From contig JAXDMN010000437.1 in the NCBI GenBank assembly GCA_034666045.1, positions 1 through 9,771 on the forward strand: 9,771 bases of DNA. Reading direction: 5' to 3'. Numbering within the stretch: position 1 is the first letter of the stretch; every line of letters starts with the position of its first letter. Below are positions 1-5,687 of this stretch, one piece after another. The notes under the pieces are model-generated. The model ran no database searches. It saw nothing but the letters and a program-made list of their open reading frames with translations, and was not told where the DNA came from. The DNA comes from JAICTV01 sp034666045 (lineage in GTDB: Bacteria > Planctomycetota > Phycisphaerae > Tepidisphaerales > Tepidisphaeraceae). The translations under genes and the position numbers were made by a program.

Positions 1-123
1 CATCCCTGGTATGCGAATGAGCCGGAAGAGATCGAGGACGATGACGACGACGAGGAAGAGCGCGACGATGATCGCGAAGAAGACGAGGAATCGGAATCAG
101 AAGCCGAGCAGGGCAAACCGTAG
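1..123 (+). CDS. 3' end of an unidentified gene with a highly acidic C-terminal tail
   Basis: Reading frame 1 is open from the window edge to a TAG at 121-123, giving 40 residues. The tail begins HPWYANEPEEIE, then runs of Asp and Glu follow, ending SEAEQGKP. By my count 23 of the 40 residues are acidic. The body of the gene lies outside the window, so no function can be given. Acidic disordered tails occur on many bacterial proteins and do not identify a family. Only 14 bp separate the stop from the stop of the convergent PEP-CTERM gene, and I see no clear terminator between them. It could be a chance open frame, but the end-to-end fit with the next gene supports a real one. Confidence 0.6.
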   Translation, partial: HPWYANEPEEIEDDDDDEEERDDDREEDEESESEAEQGKP

Positions 124-137
124 CACGGCGCTTCAGA

Positions 138-1124
138 TCATATTTTTTTCGAGCGGCGGCGGCGCATCAGCGGAAGGGCCGCGACGGCGATCAATGACAG
201 GGCGCCCGGCTCGGGGACCTGGTTCACGACGACATTGTCCACAAGGCCGAAGATCAGGGCGCGGCCGTTCGCGTCGGTGGAGCTGCCGCTGTTGATGTCG
301 GCTTGGCCGAAGTAAATGTTCGTGCCGCCAAGCGTTTTGCCGGTGATGTCGGTGGTGGCGATACGTTTCCCGTCGATCGTCCAGCTCACCGTGTTGCCGG
401 ACTTTTCGACGAGCCACCGGTGCCAGGCGAGTCCCTGCGTGCCGGCGGGGACGGTGCCGGTCTGCTGGGCGTAGAGGGCGGTCTGCGACGGGGGGACAGG
501 CTGCCCGCCGAAGCTGGTCGTGTAATAGGAGTGGGTGTTGTTCGTGACGCCGGCGGTGTTGCCGGCCGCGTAGACGCCGCTGGTGTCGCTGGAGACGGTG
601 GACGTGCCGACGTACGCGCGATAATCCGGGTTCGTGCCGCCGTCGCTGCTGGCAGCGAACTGCACGCTGTTGATCGCGCCGCCGGCGAACTGGGTCGTCG
701 TGCCGGACGCGCCCCAGCCGGAGTTGGTCATCTGCGTCGAGCCGTTGCCGTTGGTCGTGTAGTTCTGCCACGCGTCGAACTCGACGGTGAAATCGCCGCT
801 GAAGCTCTGGCCGTTCGGGAAGACGCTGAGCCCGGAGAAGACGCCGGTGCCCGGGATGTTCGCTTCCATCTTCAGCCCGCGCGTCGTGCCGCCGATCGAA
901 TTCGGCGCCGACGGGATGCCGGCGGTGCTGTAGTCGAAGAAGAAGTTCGCCTCGTTGCCGACGTTGTTGTTCGGCGAGGTGTCGGTTGCGATGGAGGACC
1001 TGAAGGTCCAGTTCGCGCTGTTGTTGACGTCGAAGTTTTCCGTGTAGAGCGGCGCCGCCGACGCGATGCCGGCTGAGGCGAGCAAGGTACACACAACGAC
1101 CGCGGACTTTCTCTTCGATAGCAC
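138..1124 (-). CDS. PEP-CTERM-sorted exported protein, LamG/concanavalin-like
   Basis: The product has 328 residues and is probably a secreted or surface-attached protein of unknown role. I chose the GTG at 1122-1124 because a strong AGGAGG lies 5 nt upstream and a signal peptide follows directly: basic residues 4-6 (KRK), a hydrophobic stretch at about 8-20, and a likely cut after ASA (residue 23). A longer in-frame start at 1265 would put 47 unconvincing residues before the signal. The C-terminus has the three-part PEP-CTERM signal: VPEP at 303-306, a hydrophobic segment at about 307-320, then RRRR at 321-324. In other bacteria this tail is recognised by an exosortase, which is not in this window. 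The body is rich in Thr, Ser, Asn and Gly. It opens with an ENFDVNNSANWTF block and has WTIDGKRIATT near the end, a pattern common in LamG-like jelly-roll domains. The fold is inferred from style, not from a search. The gene stands alone on its strand. Confidence 0.85.
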   Translation of the reverse strand: MLSKRKSAVVVCTLLASAGIASAAPLYTENFDVNNSANWTFRSSIATDTSPNNNVGNEANFFFDYSTAGIPSAPNSIGGTTRGLKMEANIPGTGVFSGLSVFPNGQSFSGDFTVEFDAWQNYTTNGNGSTQMTNSGWGASGTTTQFAGGAINSVQFAASSDGGTNPDYRAYVGTSTVSSDTSGVYAAGNTAGVTNNTHSYYTTSFGGQPVPPSQTALYAQQTGTVPAGTQGLAWHRWLVEKSGNTVSWTIDGKRIATTDITGKTLGGTNIYFGQADINSGSSTDANGRALIFGLVDNVVVNQVPEPGALSLIAVAALPLMRRRRSKKI

Positions 1125-1128
1125 GATG

Positions 1129-1137
1129 CCCTCCTCC
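1129..1137 (-). promoter_or_regulatory. Strong ribosome binding site for the PEP-CTERM gene
   Basis: On the minus strand the sequence GGAGGAGGG lies directly upstream of the GTG at 1124, with 5 nt between AGGAGG and the start codon. This decides the start, since the alternative ATG at 1265 has no comparable site. Confidence 0.75.
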
Positions 1138-1163
1138 GAAATGACTTGAATTGGCCCGGGGAA

Positions 1164-1169
1164 ATTGTA
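1164..1169 (-). promoter_or_regulatory. Candidate -10 box for the PEP-CTERM gene
   Basis: The minus strand reads TACAAT here, five of six matches to the sigma-70 -10 consensus. Transcription would start near 1157, giving a leader of about 33 nt that includes the strong ribosome binding site. No good -35 hexamer lies 16-18 nt upstream. That position is instead covered by the palindrome at 1182-1201, so the promoter may depend on an activator or not be a standard sigma-70 site. Confidence 0.4.
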
Positions 1170-1181
1170 GTGCAATCGCCG

Positions 1182-1201
1182 AGAAAAAGCTCGCTTTTTC
1201 T
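1182..1201. repeat. Perfect palindrome at the -35 position (possible operator)
   Basis: AGAAAAAG and CTTTTTCT form an 8-bp perfect inverted repeat around a 4-nt centre. It lies where the -35 element of the PEP-CTERM promoter would be, about 35 nt upstream of the predicted start of transcription. It could be a regulator binding site. Alternatively, its A-stem-T layout could act as a weak bidirectional terminator for read-through from nuoB. Confidence 0.4.
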
Positions 1202-1234
1202 GTAGGTATTTTGAAGGGAAACGCTCGAGATGGC

Positions 1235-1256
1235 CGGCGTGAGGCATCTCACGCCG
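1235..1256 (-). terminator. GC-rich hairpin downstream of nuoB
   Basis: CGGCGTGAG and CTCACGCCG form a perfect 9-bp stem with a GCAT loop, 26 bp beyond the nuoB stop in its direction of transcription. There is no T tract after it on the minus strand, so it is not a classical intrinsic terminator. It could still end or protect the nuoB transcript, or be part of the upstream region of the PEP-CTERM gene. Confidence 0.3.
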
Positions 1257-1282
1257 TTTAGCCAATTAAGGCAGATCGGCGG

Positions 1283-1855
1283 TTACACCAGCTTCCCACC
1301 GACATGCAGTGGCACGCGGACGGGTTGCGCCGCGGGGTTGTAGCTTGGCTCTACCGCCATTTGCAGCGGCCGGCGACGGCCGGCGGGCGGCAGGCCGTCT
1401 TCGTCGATGATCCGCTGGATCGCCATGATCCCTTCGATCAGCGTCTCCGGGCGCGGCGGGCAGCCGGGAACGTAGACGTCGACCGGCATGAACTGGTCGA
1501 TCCCCTGGATCGTCGCGTACGCATCGAACACGCCGCCCGTGCTGGCGCACGCGCCCATGCTGATGACCCACTTCGGCTCGGTCATCTGCTGATAGATGTG
1601 CTGGAGGACCGGCATCATTTTGATGGTGACGCGCCCGGCGACGATCATCAGGTCGGACTGCCGCGGGCTGAAGCGCATCGCCTCGGCGCCGAAGCGCGCC
1701 AGGTCGTAGCGCGACGACGCCGTCGCCATCAGCTCGATGCCGCAGCACGCGGTCGCAAACGGCATCGGCCACAGCGAGCTGCGCCGCGCCCAGTTGACGA
1801 CCTTCTTGAGCTGCGTGGTCAGGACGTTGTCGGGAAGCTGTTGAGTGTCAATCAT
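1283..1855 (-). CDS. nuoB: NADH-quinone oxidoreductase subunit B (complex I, NuoB)
   Basis: This 190-residue protein is the subunit carrying the terminal iron-sulfur cluster N2 of respiratory complex I, which passes electrons to quinone at the membrane junction. The four cluster cysteines are visible: the tandem pair Cys37-Cys38 in ATACCGIELMAT, Cys103 in SMGACASTGG and Cys132 in PGCPPRPE. SSRYDLARFGAE, with RFSPRQSDL and AGRVTIKM after it, is typical of the family. The length is in the normal range. The last 30 or so residues are a variable tail. No Shine-Dalgarno sequence precedes the ATG. Instead the repeat array at 1860-1894 runs almost into it. No nuoC follows: the next gene downstream is the PEP-CTERM protein. 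nuoA is divergent rather than directly upstream in the same direction, so the usual nuoABC order is broken. The assignment is secure. Confidence 0.97.
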   Translation of the reverse strand: MIDTQQLPDNVLTTQLKKVVNWARRSSLWPMPFATACCGIELMATASSRYDLARFGAEAMRFSPRQSDLMIVAGRVTIKMMPVLQHIYQQMTEPKWVISMGACASTGGVFDAYATIQGIDQFMPVDVYVPGCPPRPETLIEGIMAIQRIIDEDGLPPAGRRRPLQMAVEPSYNPAAQPVRVPLHVGGKLV

Positions 1856-1859
1856 TTTG

Positions 1860-1948
1860 GATTTGCGATTTTAGATTTGCGATTTGCAATTGGCAAAGGC
1901 CGGGAGCGATTTCCTTGTATTTCAATTGCAAATCACAAATTGCAAATC
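1860..1948. repeat. Heptad repeat arrays forming a large inverted repeat between nuoB and nuoA
   Basis: Four consecutive 7-bp units lie at 1860-1887: GATTTGC, GATTTTA, GATTTGC, GATTTGC. In the opposite orientation, GCAAATC, ACAAATT and GCAAATC lie in phase at 1928-1948. As a result 1875-1892 and 1923-1940 are inverted repeats with 17 of 18 positions matching, around a 30-nt centre. This AT-rich block stands out sharply from the GC-rich genes. Short tandem heptamers between genes are known from some bacterial genomes, for example filamentous cyanobacteria. I infer a dispersed element of that type and see no coding capacity. The array ends 4 bp from the nuoB start codon. Confidence 0.8.
1868..1896 (-). 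promoter_or_regulatory. Predicted nuoB promoter inside the heptad array
   Basis: On the minus strand TTGCCA (1891-1896; five of six to TTGACA) and TAAAAT (1868-1873; five of six to TATAAT) are separated by exactly 17 nt. Transcription would begin near 1861, only about 6 nt before the nuoB ATG, so the mRNA would be nearly leaderless. That agrees with the missing Shine-Dalgarno sequence. The match is good, but the region is AT-rich repeat, which raises the chance of coincidence. Confidence 0.5.
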
Positions 1949-1967
1949 CCCGGCCCATCCCTACATT
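1940..1967 (+). promoter_or_regulatory. Weak candidate promoter for nuoA
   Basis: TTGCAA at 1940-1945 and TACATT at 1962-1967, each four of six to consensus, are 16 nt apart. Transcription would start near 1974, a few bases before the ATG at 1978. nuoA has no Shine-Dalgarno sequence, so a leaderless or short-leader transcript fits. The hexamers are poor and this is only a suggestion. Confidence 0.25.
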
Positions 1968-1977
1968 AACCGCCGTT

Positions 1978-2367
1978 ATGGATCAGCCCCCCGCAAGCTG
2001 GCTCCCCGTCGTCATCCTGCTGATCATCGGCATCGGCTTCGCCGTCGGAAACATCGCGCTCTCGCTGCTGATCGGCCCGCGGCGCACCGGCCCCGGCAAG
2101 GAGACGACCTACGAGAGCGGCATGATGCCGATCGGCGACACGCGCAAGCGTTTCAACGTCCGCTTCTACATCGTCGCGATGATCTTTCTCGTCATCGACG
2201 TCGAAATCGTCTTCTTCTACCCCTGGGCGACGATCTTCGCGCCGGTGATCCAGACCGGCACGCGCCAGCAGGGCAACCTGCTGCTGCTCGAGATCATCCT
2301 CTTCGTCGTCATCCTCCTCGTCGCGTACCTCTACGCATGGGGAAAGGGTGTCTTCCGCTGGGACTGA
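1978..2367 (+). CDS. nuoA: NADH-quinone oxidoreductase subunit A (complex I, NuoA)
   Basis: This is a 129-residue membrane subunit of respiratory complex I, lying at the junction between the peripheral and membrane arms near the quinone site. Three membrane segments are clear at about 9-31, 62-84 and 100-120. The signature loop between the first two reads TTYESGMMPIGD, followed by RFNVRFY. The second segment contains the conserved acidic pair Asp74 and Glu76 in LVIDVEIVFF. I chose the ATG at 1978. A longer frame from 1915 would translate the repeat array, and the family begins with a short N-terminus before the first helix. There is no Shine-Dalgarno sequence. The gene is divergent from nuoB and is followed by a repeat array and an unrelated membrane protein gene, so it appears to be a single-gene unit. 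The remaining complex I genes must be elsewhere. Confidence 0.96.
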   Translation: MDQPPASWLPVVILLIIGIGFAVGNIALSLLIGPRRTGPGKETTYESGMMPIGDTRKRFNVRFYIVAMIFLVIDVEIVFFYPWATIFAPVIQTGTRQQGNLLLLEIILFVVILLVAYLYAWGKGVFRWD

Positions 2368-2392
2368 TCTCATTTTGATTGCGGATTTCGAT

Positions 2393-2435
2393 TAAATCCC
2401 ACAATCCAAAATCCCGAATCCAGAATCCAAAATCC
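2393..2435. repeat. Second heptad array (units ending AATCC)
   Basis: AATCC occurs at 2395, 2403, 2410, 2417, 2424 and 2431: one step of 8 and then four steps of exactly 7. The units read ACAATCC, AAAATCC, CGAATCC, AGAATCC, AAAATCC. The period matches the nuoB-nuoA array, but the consensus differs at several positions. The array fills the first part of the 202-bp gap after nuoA and has no coding potential. Confidence 0.75.
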
Positions 2436-2500
2436 TCCCCTCTGCCATTTAGCCGCGTCGCTTGCGACGTGCGTTCCTATGCGCGCGCGATCGTTCCCAC

Positions 2501-2506
2501 TATAAT
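2501..2506 (+). promoter_or_regulatory. Consensus -10 box upstream of the membrane protein-dipeptidase unit
   Basis: TATAAT is a perfect -10 hexamer in otherwise GC-rich sequence. It would start transcription near 2513, with a leader of about 57 nt to the ATG at 2570. The -35 position (about 2478-2483, TATGCG) does not match, so the strength is uncertain. It would drive the membrane protein gene and the dipeptidase gene behind it. Confidence 0.5.
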
Positions 2507-2554
2507 CGCGCTCGCTACTCTCGGTATTTGTGCAGCGCACGGGGAATCGCAGGG

Positions 2555-2561
2555 AAAGGAG
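2555..2561 (+). promoter_or_regulatory. Ribosome binding site fixing the start of the membrane protein
   Basis: AAAGGAG lies 8 nt before the ATG at 2570. An earlier in-frame ATG at 2462 would lie upstream of the -10 box and add 36 basic, low-quality residues. The later start is therefore preferred. Confidence 0.75.
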
Positions 2562-2569
2562 CTCCGCTC

Positions 2570-4336
2570 ATGGCGGACGAACCGCAGCAGATCCGCGGGA
2601 TCAACTGGCGAGAGACGTTTCCATTCACGCACCTCTTCCGCGCGTTCCGAATCGCGGTTCACCCGTCCAAGCTGATGCTCGGCCTGATTGCGCTGCTCGC
2701 GCTCTACGGCGGCGGGCGGGCGCTGGACGGCTTGTGGTCGCCGCGCCACCTCGCCGTGCCGGGCGAGATCTACCAATATGAATCCACGATCCACAGCGGC
2801 GCCACCAGCGCCGAGTTCAAGGAGGTGCGCAAGGTCCGCCGCGAAGCCACCGAGGAGGCGTACGCGCAGCGCCTGATGTCACTCGGCGTAGAAACCGATC
2901 CCGTCCGCGCCCGCGATGCCGCGCGCGACGCCAAGCGCCTCGGCGACGTCAAGGACAAGATCCTCCTCCGCCGCCAGGATGCGCGCAACAAGGCCGAGCA
3001 GGATTACAGCACCGCGCTCACCGCCGCGAAAAACAACTCCGACCCCAAGGAGCGCAAGCGCATCGAAGAAGCCGCCGAGCAAGCGCGCGACGCCACACTG
3101 CGCGACATCTATCGCCAGGCGTACGCGGATCTCCGCGAAGCCAAAGAAATCCGCGGCGTCGGTCTGTTCCACGCCTTCTTCGACTATGAGGCCGAGCGCG
3201 TGAACGGCGTCGTGGAGGCCGTCATCAACGGCAACTGGATCGGCCGCGGCGACGGCATCGGCCGCGGCAGCGTCGTCGAGAACGTCAAGAACTTCTTCGT
3301 CGTCGGTCCGATGTGGCTGATGCGGCACCATCCGTTCTATTTCGTCCTCTTCACGCTGCTTTTTCTGACCATCTGGGCGATCTTCGGCGGCGCGATCGCG
3401 CGCATCGCGGCGGTTCACGTGGCGCGCGACGAAAAACTCTCGGTCCGCGCCGCCCTTGCGTTCTCGCTGGGGAAATTCCTCAGCTTTGTCTCCGCGCCGC
3501 TGATCCCGCTCGTGATCGTGCTGATCGTCGGGCTCGTCCCGCTTATCGCCGGCGCGCTGGCGAGCATCCCGGGCCTCGGGCCGATCTTCAACATCCTGAT
3601 GGGCGCGCTGTTCGTGCTGATCCTCGCCGCCGGGTTCGTGATGACGCTCGTGCTGCTCGGCACGTTCGGCGGATTCAACCTGATGTACCCGACGATCGCG
3701 GTCGAAGGCTCCGACAGCTTCGACGCGATTAGCCGCAGCTTCAGCTACGTTTACGCACGCCCCTGGCGGATGCTGCTCTACACGCTGGTCGCGATCATCT
3801 ACGGCGCGCTCTGCTACCTGTTCGTGCGCCTGTTCATCTGGATGCTGCTGTCGCTGACGCACCATTTCGTGGGCGCCGGCATGTGGGCGGAAGCGCCGAG
3901 CACTGACCCGCTCTGGTCGACCATGTGGCGCGGCCCGTCCGCGCCGCCGGGACGGCTGAGCTACGACGTCGACTTCCTCACGCTGCGCTGGGACCAGGAC
4001 ATCGCCGCCGGGCTGGTGGCGTTCTGGGTCTATCTCGCGGTTGGGATGCTCGGCGCGTTCGCGATCTCGTTCTACTTCACTGCGAACACGATCATCTACT
4101 ACCTGATGCGCCACGAAGTGGACGCGACGGAACTGGACGACGTGTACCTCGAGCAGTCGGAAGAAGATTTCGCCGACGCGACGGCGCCGCCGGCATCGGC
4201 GAGTGCGTCGCCGGTCGTTGCGGCGACGTCGGGTTCGGGCGGCGGCGGCGGGGGAACGTCGACGTCGGTTGCATCCACATCGGACGAGCAATCGTCTCCC
4301 GCTTCGCCCGACAAAGCCGATCCGCCGACGACCTGA
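2570..4336 (+). CDS. Unidentified polytopic membrane protein with a charged helical domain
   Basis: The product has 588 residues and I do not recognise the family. Residues 1-33 are cytoplasmic-looking and basic. A first membrane helix at about 34-50 is followed by roughly 200 residues predicted outside the membrane. Within these, about 82-200 are rich in Lys, Arg, Glu and Ala and probably form long helices or a coiled coil. Further hydrophobic segments lie at about 254-280, 303-333, 338-367, 399-429 and 478-512. The loop before the fifth contains DAISRSFSYVYARPWR, which looks conserved and would lie in the cytoplasm. The tail from about 537 is disordered Ala/Ser/Pro/Gly with a run of six Gly. 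No catalytic motif is visible. The dipeptidase gene follows 22 bp downstream on the same strand, suggesting one transcript. It may be a membrane scaffold or transport-related protein, but that is a guess. Confidence 0.85.
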   Translation: MADEPQQIRGINWRETFPFTHLFRAFRIAVHPSKLMLGLIALLALYGGGRALDGLWSPRHLAVPGEIYQYESTIHSGATSAEFKEVRKVRREATEEAYAQRLMSLGVETDPVRARDAARDAKRLGDVKDKILLRRQDARNKAEQDYSTALTAAKNNSDPKERKRIEEAAEQARDATLRDIYRQAYADLREAKEIRGVGLFHAFFDYEAERVNGVVEAVINGNWIGRGDGIGRGSVVENVKNFFVVGPMWLMRHHPFYFVLFTLLFLTIWAIFGGAIARIAAVHVARDEKLSVRAALAFSLGKFLSFVSAPLIPLVIVLIVGLVPLIAGALASIPGLGPIFNILMGALFVLILAAGFVMTLVLLGTFGGFNLMYPTIAVEGSDSFDAISRSFSYVYARPWRMLLYTLVAIIYGALCYLFVRLFIWMLLSLTHHFVGAGMWAEAPSTDPLWSTMWRGPSAPPGRLSYDVDFLTLRWDQDIAAGLVAFWVYLAVGMLGAFAISFYFTANTIIYYLMRHEVDATELDDVYLEQSEEDFADATAPPASASASPVVAATSGSGGGGGGTSTSVASTSDEQSSPASPDKADPPTT

Positions 4337-4358
4337 CGCGCCTGCGCACAAGGACCTC

Positions 4359-5687
4359 ATGATTCTGCGATCGTTGGCCACGCTGTTGCTGTGCGGAGTG
4401 GCCGGGTGCGCAGGTGCGGCGGCGCGCGTGGAGTCGGCGTCAGCGGAATCGCAGTCGTTGCTGGTGCGGGCGCGGCAGATTCATCGCGAAGTTCCGCTCA
4501 TCGACGGGCATAACGATCTGCCCTGGCAGTTGCGGACGAAAGGGGCGAGCGATTTCGCGCGGATGGATTTTCGCGGGCCGCTGCCGTCGCTGCACACGGA
4601 TATTCCCCGCCTTCGCGCGGGCGGCGTCGGCGGCGTCTTCTTCGCCGCATACACGCCTTACTCGGCCGCCGAGCGCGGCATCGCGGCGCGCTTTACCCTC
4701 GAGCAGATCGACCTCATTCACCGCATGATCGAGCACGCGCCGGAGCTCGAATTCGCGGGTTCCGCCGAAGACGTCGAGCGCATCCACCGCGACGGAAAAA
4801 TCGCCGCGATGATCGGCATCGAGGGCGGGCACGCCATCGAGAACTCGCTTCCGCTTCTGCGGCAGTTCTACGCGCTCGGCGTGCGCTACATGACGCTCAC
4901 GCACAGCGACACGATCGACTGGGCGGACGCGTGCCCACCCGCGCAGCCGCGGCACGGCGGGTTAGCTGCGTTCGGCGAAGAGGTCGTGCGCGAGATGAAC
5001 CGGCTCGGGATGCTGGTCGACCTCTCGCACGTCTCCGACGACACGATGCGCGACGTGCTGGAAATCTCCGACGCGCCGGTGATCTTCTCCCACTCCTCCG
5101 CCCGCGCCCTGGCGATCGATCAATCGCGAAACGTGCCGGACGATGTCCTCAAGATGGTTCACAGCAACGGCGGCGTGGTGATGGTAAACTTTTTCAGCGG
5201 TTACCTGTCGGCGGAGCCGGCAGACCGGCGCGAGAAAGCGACGGACGCGCGGAAGCGCATCGAGACGCAGTTCCCCGAGGAAGAACGCCGCGCCGAGTGG
5301 CGGAAGTGGATGCGCGAAAACCCGATGCCGCGCGGCGACGTCGGCACGGTCGCCGATCACATCGACCACATCTGCAAAGTCGCTGGCATCGATCACGTCG
5401 GGCTCGGCTCGGACTTCGACGGTGTCCCGGTGCTGCCGGAGGGATTGGAAGATGTCTCGTGCTATCTAAACCTGACCGCCGAGCTCCTGCGCCGCGGCTA
5501 TTCGGACGGTGACGTGAAGAAAATCCTTGGGCTCAACGTGATGCGCGTCATGCGGCAGGCGGAAGAGATTTCGCGGCAGATTCAGAAACAGCGGCCGCCG
5601 TCGTTGGCGACCACACAACCGTCAACGTTGCTCAAGGACCTGCGGTCGGCGGACCTGCCGACTTCCCGTCCTGGCGCGGCTCGCTGA
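4359..5687 (+). CDS. Membrane dipeptidase, peptidase family M19, predicted lipoprotein
   Basis: This 442-residue zinc dipeptidase is related to mammalian renal dipeptidase, which cleaves dipeptides including Cys-Gly from glutathione breakdown. The metal-site residues of the family can be placed: His51 and Asp53 in IDGHNDLPW, Glu155 in IGIEGGH, His224 in VDLSHVS and His245 in FSHSSARA. The GLGSDFDG motif is at 348-355. The N-terminus MILRSLATLLLCGVAGC is a lipoprotein signal with Cys17 as the likely lipidated residue, so the enzyme should sit at a membrane outside the cytoplasm. I chose the ATG at 4359 because it starts this signal and has AAGGA just upstream. An earlier frame from 4203 is arginine-rich and overlaps the previous gene. 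Near the end the usual GGN motif reads GLN (391-393). About 30 poorly conserved residues follow the domain, and their codons overlap the 3' end of ggt on the other strand. Exact substrate is not shown by the sequence. Confidence 0.92.
   Translation: MILRSLATLLLCGVAGCAGAAARVESASAESQSLLVRARQIHREVPLIDGHNDLPWQLRTKGASDFARMDFRGPLPSLHTDIPRLRAGGVGGVFFAAYTPYSAAERGIAARFTLEQIDLIHRMIEHAPELEFAGSAEDVERIHRDGKIAAMIGIEGGHAIENSLPLLRQFYALGVRYMTLTHSDTIDWADACPPAQPRHGGLAAFGEEVVREMNRLGMLVDLSHVSDDTMRDVLEISDAPVIFSHSSARALAIDQSRNVPDDVLKMVHSNGGVVMVNFFSGYLSAEPADRREKATDARKRIETQFPEEERRAEWRKWMRENPMPRGDVGTVADHIDHICKVAGIDHVGLGSDFDGVPVLPEGLEDVSCYLNLTAELLRRGYSDGDVKKILGLNVMRVMRQAEEISRQIQKQRPPSLATTQPSTLLKDLRSADLPTSRPGAAR

Noticed and set aside
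303..1076. 257-codon plus-strand frame opposite the PEP-CTERM gene
   Set aside because: Arg/Ala/Gly/Val-rich antisense translation with no motif; a shadow of the exported protein gene.
133..1092. 319-codon minus-strand frame overlapping the PEP-CTERM gene
   Set aside because: It is an out-of-phase frame of the same DNA, rich in Arg and His, without signal peptide or recognisable motif. The overlapping frame has both an export signal and a PEP-CTERM tail.
1125..1265. Longer start for the PEP-CTERM gene (ATG at 1265)
   Set aside because: It adds 47 residues ahead of a good signal peptide and lacks a ribosome binding site, while the GTG at 1124 has AGGAGG at ideal spacing.
1860..1948. Heptad array considered as a CRISPR array
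   Set aside because: The units are 7 bp with no spacers of 25-40 bp between identical repeats, and no cas gene is present. The single 30-nt gap is the centre of an inverted repeat.
1860..1948. Inverted repeats considered as ends of an insertion sequence or miniature transposable element
   Set aside because: There is no transposase and I could not find convincing target-site duplications flanking the block; the 7-bp tandem structure explains the inverted symmetry.
2879..4381. 500-codon open frame on the minus strand over the membrane protein gene
   Set aside because: It lies opposite a gene with clear membrane helices and a ribosome binding site; its product is a charged Arg/Asp/Glu mixture typical of antisense GC-rich frames.
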